Origin: Roseovarius faecimaris
Lineage (GTDB): Bacteria > Pseudomonadota > Alphaproteobacteria > Rhodobacterales > Rhodobacteraceae
Length of the DNA stretch: 64,000 nt
Direction: 5' to 3'
Assembly (NCBI RefSeq): GCF_009762325.1
Contig: NZ_CP034348.1
Coordinates: 2,734,501 to 2,798,500 of the forward strand
How positions within the stretch are numbered: position 1 is the stretch's first letter; the number at the start of each line of letters is the position of its first letter. Under the pieces are notes generated by a model, which worked only from the letters and a program-made list of their open reading frames with translations, was not told the origin of the DNA and did not search any database. The position numbers were made by a program, and so were the translations under genes. Shown here piece after piece: positions 62,658 to 64,000 of the stretch.

Positions 62658-63995
62658 TCAGTTCATCATCCGGCCATCGCCATTGGGCCTGCGCCCGTTA
62701 TGGTCATGGCCGTTGCCCTGATGCTCGAAACCGAACGCGCCAAGGATTTCCTGCGCCGCTGGCGGCACACGCACCGGGGCTGTCGACGTGATCGCCGAGG
62801 GGCTGGCGGCCGCGTTGATCTCGACGATGTCGCTGCCCACGCCCTCAATGGCGAGCCATTGCTCACAGGCCGTGACAAGGTCGTAATCCGAGGGATCGTT
62901 GATCGCGTCATGGGTCTGGGATTTGCGCGGGTTCGACACCTCGGCTGGATTGATCAGCAATGAGCCCGGATCGCTGAGGGCGGCGGCGTGTTTCTCAAGC
63001 CAGCCGATAATCGCCGCACCTGCGTTCGCCTTGGTGCGTGCGCGGATCGTATTGACCGGCTGACCGAATTCCAGAACCGAGATCTGGTCGATCACCTGCC
63101 ACATATCCCGCGCCGCGCCATAAAGCGCGCGGATTTCCGGACTGGAGAGCAGGTTGATATATTCCGAGATGTTCTTTTGCAGCTCGGAGGCCACGAACCA
63201 GGTGCCGCCGTAGCAATAGAGCGACAGGTTCGCCGCCAGGTCGAGCCCGGTCTTGCGCACCTGCTCCTGCGAGGGCACGAAATTGCCTTGTGTGGCAAAG
63301 AGGTTTTCGACCTGGTTCTTGCGATACCAGTCCGACACGGACGAGACGAAGCGCATCCACAACTCGTCGAAATTGCGGAACATCGTGCCGCCCATGCCAT
63401 TGGGGTCGCCCGTGGCTGCGCCGAAGACGCGTGCATAGGTGTTGCGCCGTTCATAGGGGCTGATCCGGTCGGGGGTCTGGCGGATGTAGTGGTAGAGATA
63501 TTCGCCCGCCGGTCCTTTCTCCAGAGGCAGCGCGCCGATCTGGAAAAGCTCGGCCAGCTTGTCGACGCTGTCAAACAGCCGCGCCTCGTCCATCATCGCC
63601 GCGAAATAGATCGCCTGTGCCGCTTCAAGATTGACCCGCTGCACCTCCTGCGCGGTTTCCTTTTCCAGATCGGGCAGGATGATCTGCTGGGTCGAGGTCA
63701 CCTTCTCATTGGACGGGGCGAGCCGGTCATTGATCGCCGCGCGGATCTGCGTGGGCAGGCCGGGCGAGTCGGCGTTCAGGCCTTTCTTGATCAGCGTCTC
63801 GGTGACCGAGACCCAATCGGCGGCGCGCAATTGCCCGGTGCCGTTGATGTCTCCATCAAAGGCCATCGCATCGAGCACCGCGCGATAGAGGCCCAAATTC
63901 GTGTTGAATGACGCCACCGCGGCAGCCAATTCGTCATTGAACCTTTTCGACACGTTGCCGACATGGAATTTGGTCTCGCGGGGGTCATACTTCAT
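62658..63995 (-). CDS. Family A protein, copy 1
   Basis: The protein has 445 residues from the ATG at 63995, almost at the window edge. It is related to the protein at 58040-59011 and has an extra N-terminal domain (residues 1-130, RFNDELAAAVASFNTNLGLYRAVLDAM...). Shared blocks are GEYLYHYIRQTPDRISPYERRNTYARVFGAAT (164-195), FDELWMRFVSSVSDWY, NISEYINLLSSPEIRALYGAARDMWQVIDQI (275-305) and ANAGAAIIGWLEKHAAAL (323-340). The C-terminus is Gly/His/Asn-rich. It is helical, soluble and of unknown function. Upstream genes are outside the window. Confidence 0.75.
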   Translation of the reverse strand: MKYDPRETKFHVGNVSKRFNDELAAAVASFNTNLGLYRAVLDAMAFDGDINGTGQLRAADWVSVTETLIKKGLNADSPGLPTQIRAAINDRLAPSNEKVTSTQQIILPDLEKETAQEVQRVNLEAAQAIYFAAMMDEARLFDSVDKLAELFQIGALPLEKGPAGEYLYHYIRQTPDRISPYERRNTYARVFGAATGDPNGMGGTMFRNFDELWMRFVSSVSDWYRKNQVENLFATQGNFVPSQEQVRKTGLDLAANLSLYCYGGTWFVASELQKNISEYINLLSSPEIRALYGAARDMWQVIDQISVLEFGQPVNTIRARTKANAGAAIIGWLEKHAAALSDPGSLLINPAEVSNPRKSQTHDAINDPSDYDLVTACEQWLAIEGVGSDIVEINAAASPSAITSTAPVRVPPAAQEILGAFGFEHQGNGHDHNGRRPNGDGRMMN

Positions 63996-64000
63996 GTGAT

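Overview
The window reads as a chromosomal segment of an alphaproteobacterium of the Rhodobacterales (Roseobacter group). The evidence is high GC, the ruvCAB / ybgC-tolQRA neighbourhood, the DUF484-xerC pair, a phosphatidylcholine synthase, Tat-exported solute-binding proteins and a DUF1127 small protein. This assignment is inferred from gene content only. Almost the whole window is coding. Most genes are on the minus strand and many neighbours overlap by 1-4 bases.

Layout. 1-10.5 kb: tolA (cut by the window edge), tolR, tolQ, ybgC, a 2'-5' RNA ligase, two tandem LysM/solute-binding fusions, ruvBAC, a DUF1127 gene, a small membrane protein and prmA. 10.5-15 kb: a candidate small RNA, an MFS transporter, priA and transaldolase. 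15.1-30.4 kb: a bacterial microcompartment (BMC) locus. Its long minus-strand operon runs from a class III aminotransferase and a CoA-acylating aldehyde dehydrogenase, through shell proteins (two BMC-T, one BMC-H, one BMC-P) and a 141-residue unknown, to a polyamine-type ABC transporter, a short-chain dehydrogenase, an APH-type kinase and an isochorismatase-fold hydrolase. Divergent to it lie a DeoR regulator and a B12-dependent diol dehydratase whose large and medium subunits are fused, followed by the small subunit. I read this as a hybrid of an amino-alcohol-type and a propanediol-type metabolosome, with both routes meeting at an aldehyde that is turned into an acyl-CoA.

30.5-46.7 kb: housekeeping and general metabolism (DUF484, xerC, pcs, ogt, an OmpA-family protein, an AhpD-like protein, a GNAT protein, a CinA-like protein, sfsA, an acyl-CoA dehydrogenase, methionine aminopeptidase, a PduO-type cobalamin adenosyltransferase that could supply the dehydratase cofactor, parC, a cytochrome P450). 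46.7-50.3 kb: a lipoprotein, then a small mobile scar made of an IS3-family element fused to a serine recombinase that has lost its catalytic domain, next to tRNA-Trp. 50.4-56.7 kb: a peptide-type solute-binding protein, a glycosyltransferase, a DMT transporter, a methyltransferase-like protein and a NodU-family carbamoyltransferase.

56.7-64 kb: the least explained and most interesting part. Six tightly packed minus-strand genes encode two unrecognised paralogous families (three copies of one, two of the other) plus a protein with weak resemblance to ABBA-type aromatic prenyltransferases. None shows a signal peptide. One ends in a TTPAK repeat tail. The operon continues past, or begins at, the right edge. 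I could not assign it to a known system.

Non-coding signals: perfect palindromes centred on TTCGTACGAA lie just 3' of ruvB, priA and pcs/ogt. Other hairpins fill convergent gaps. The parC leader has two mutually exclusive hairpins. Several promoter-proximal dyads look like operators.
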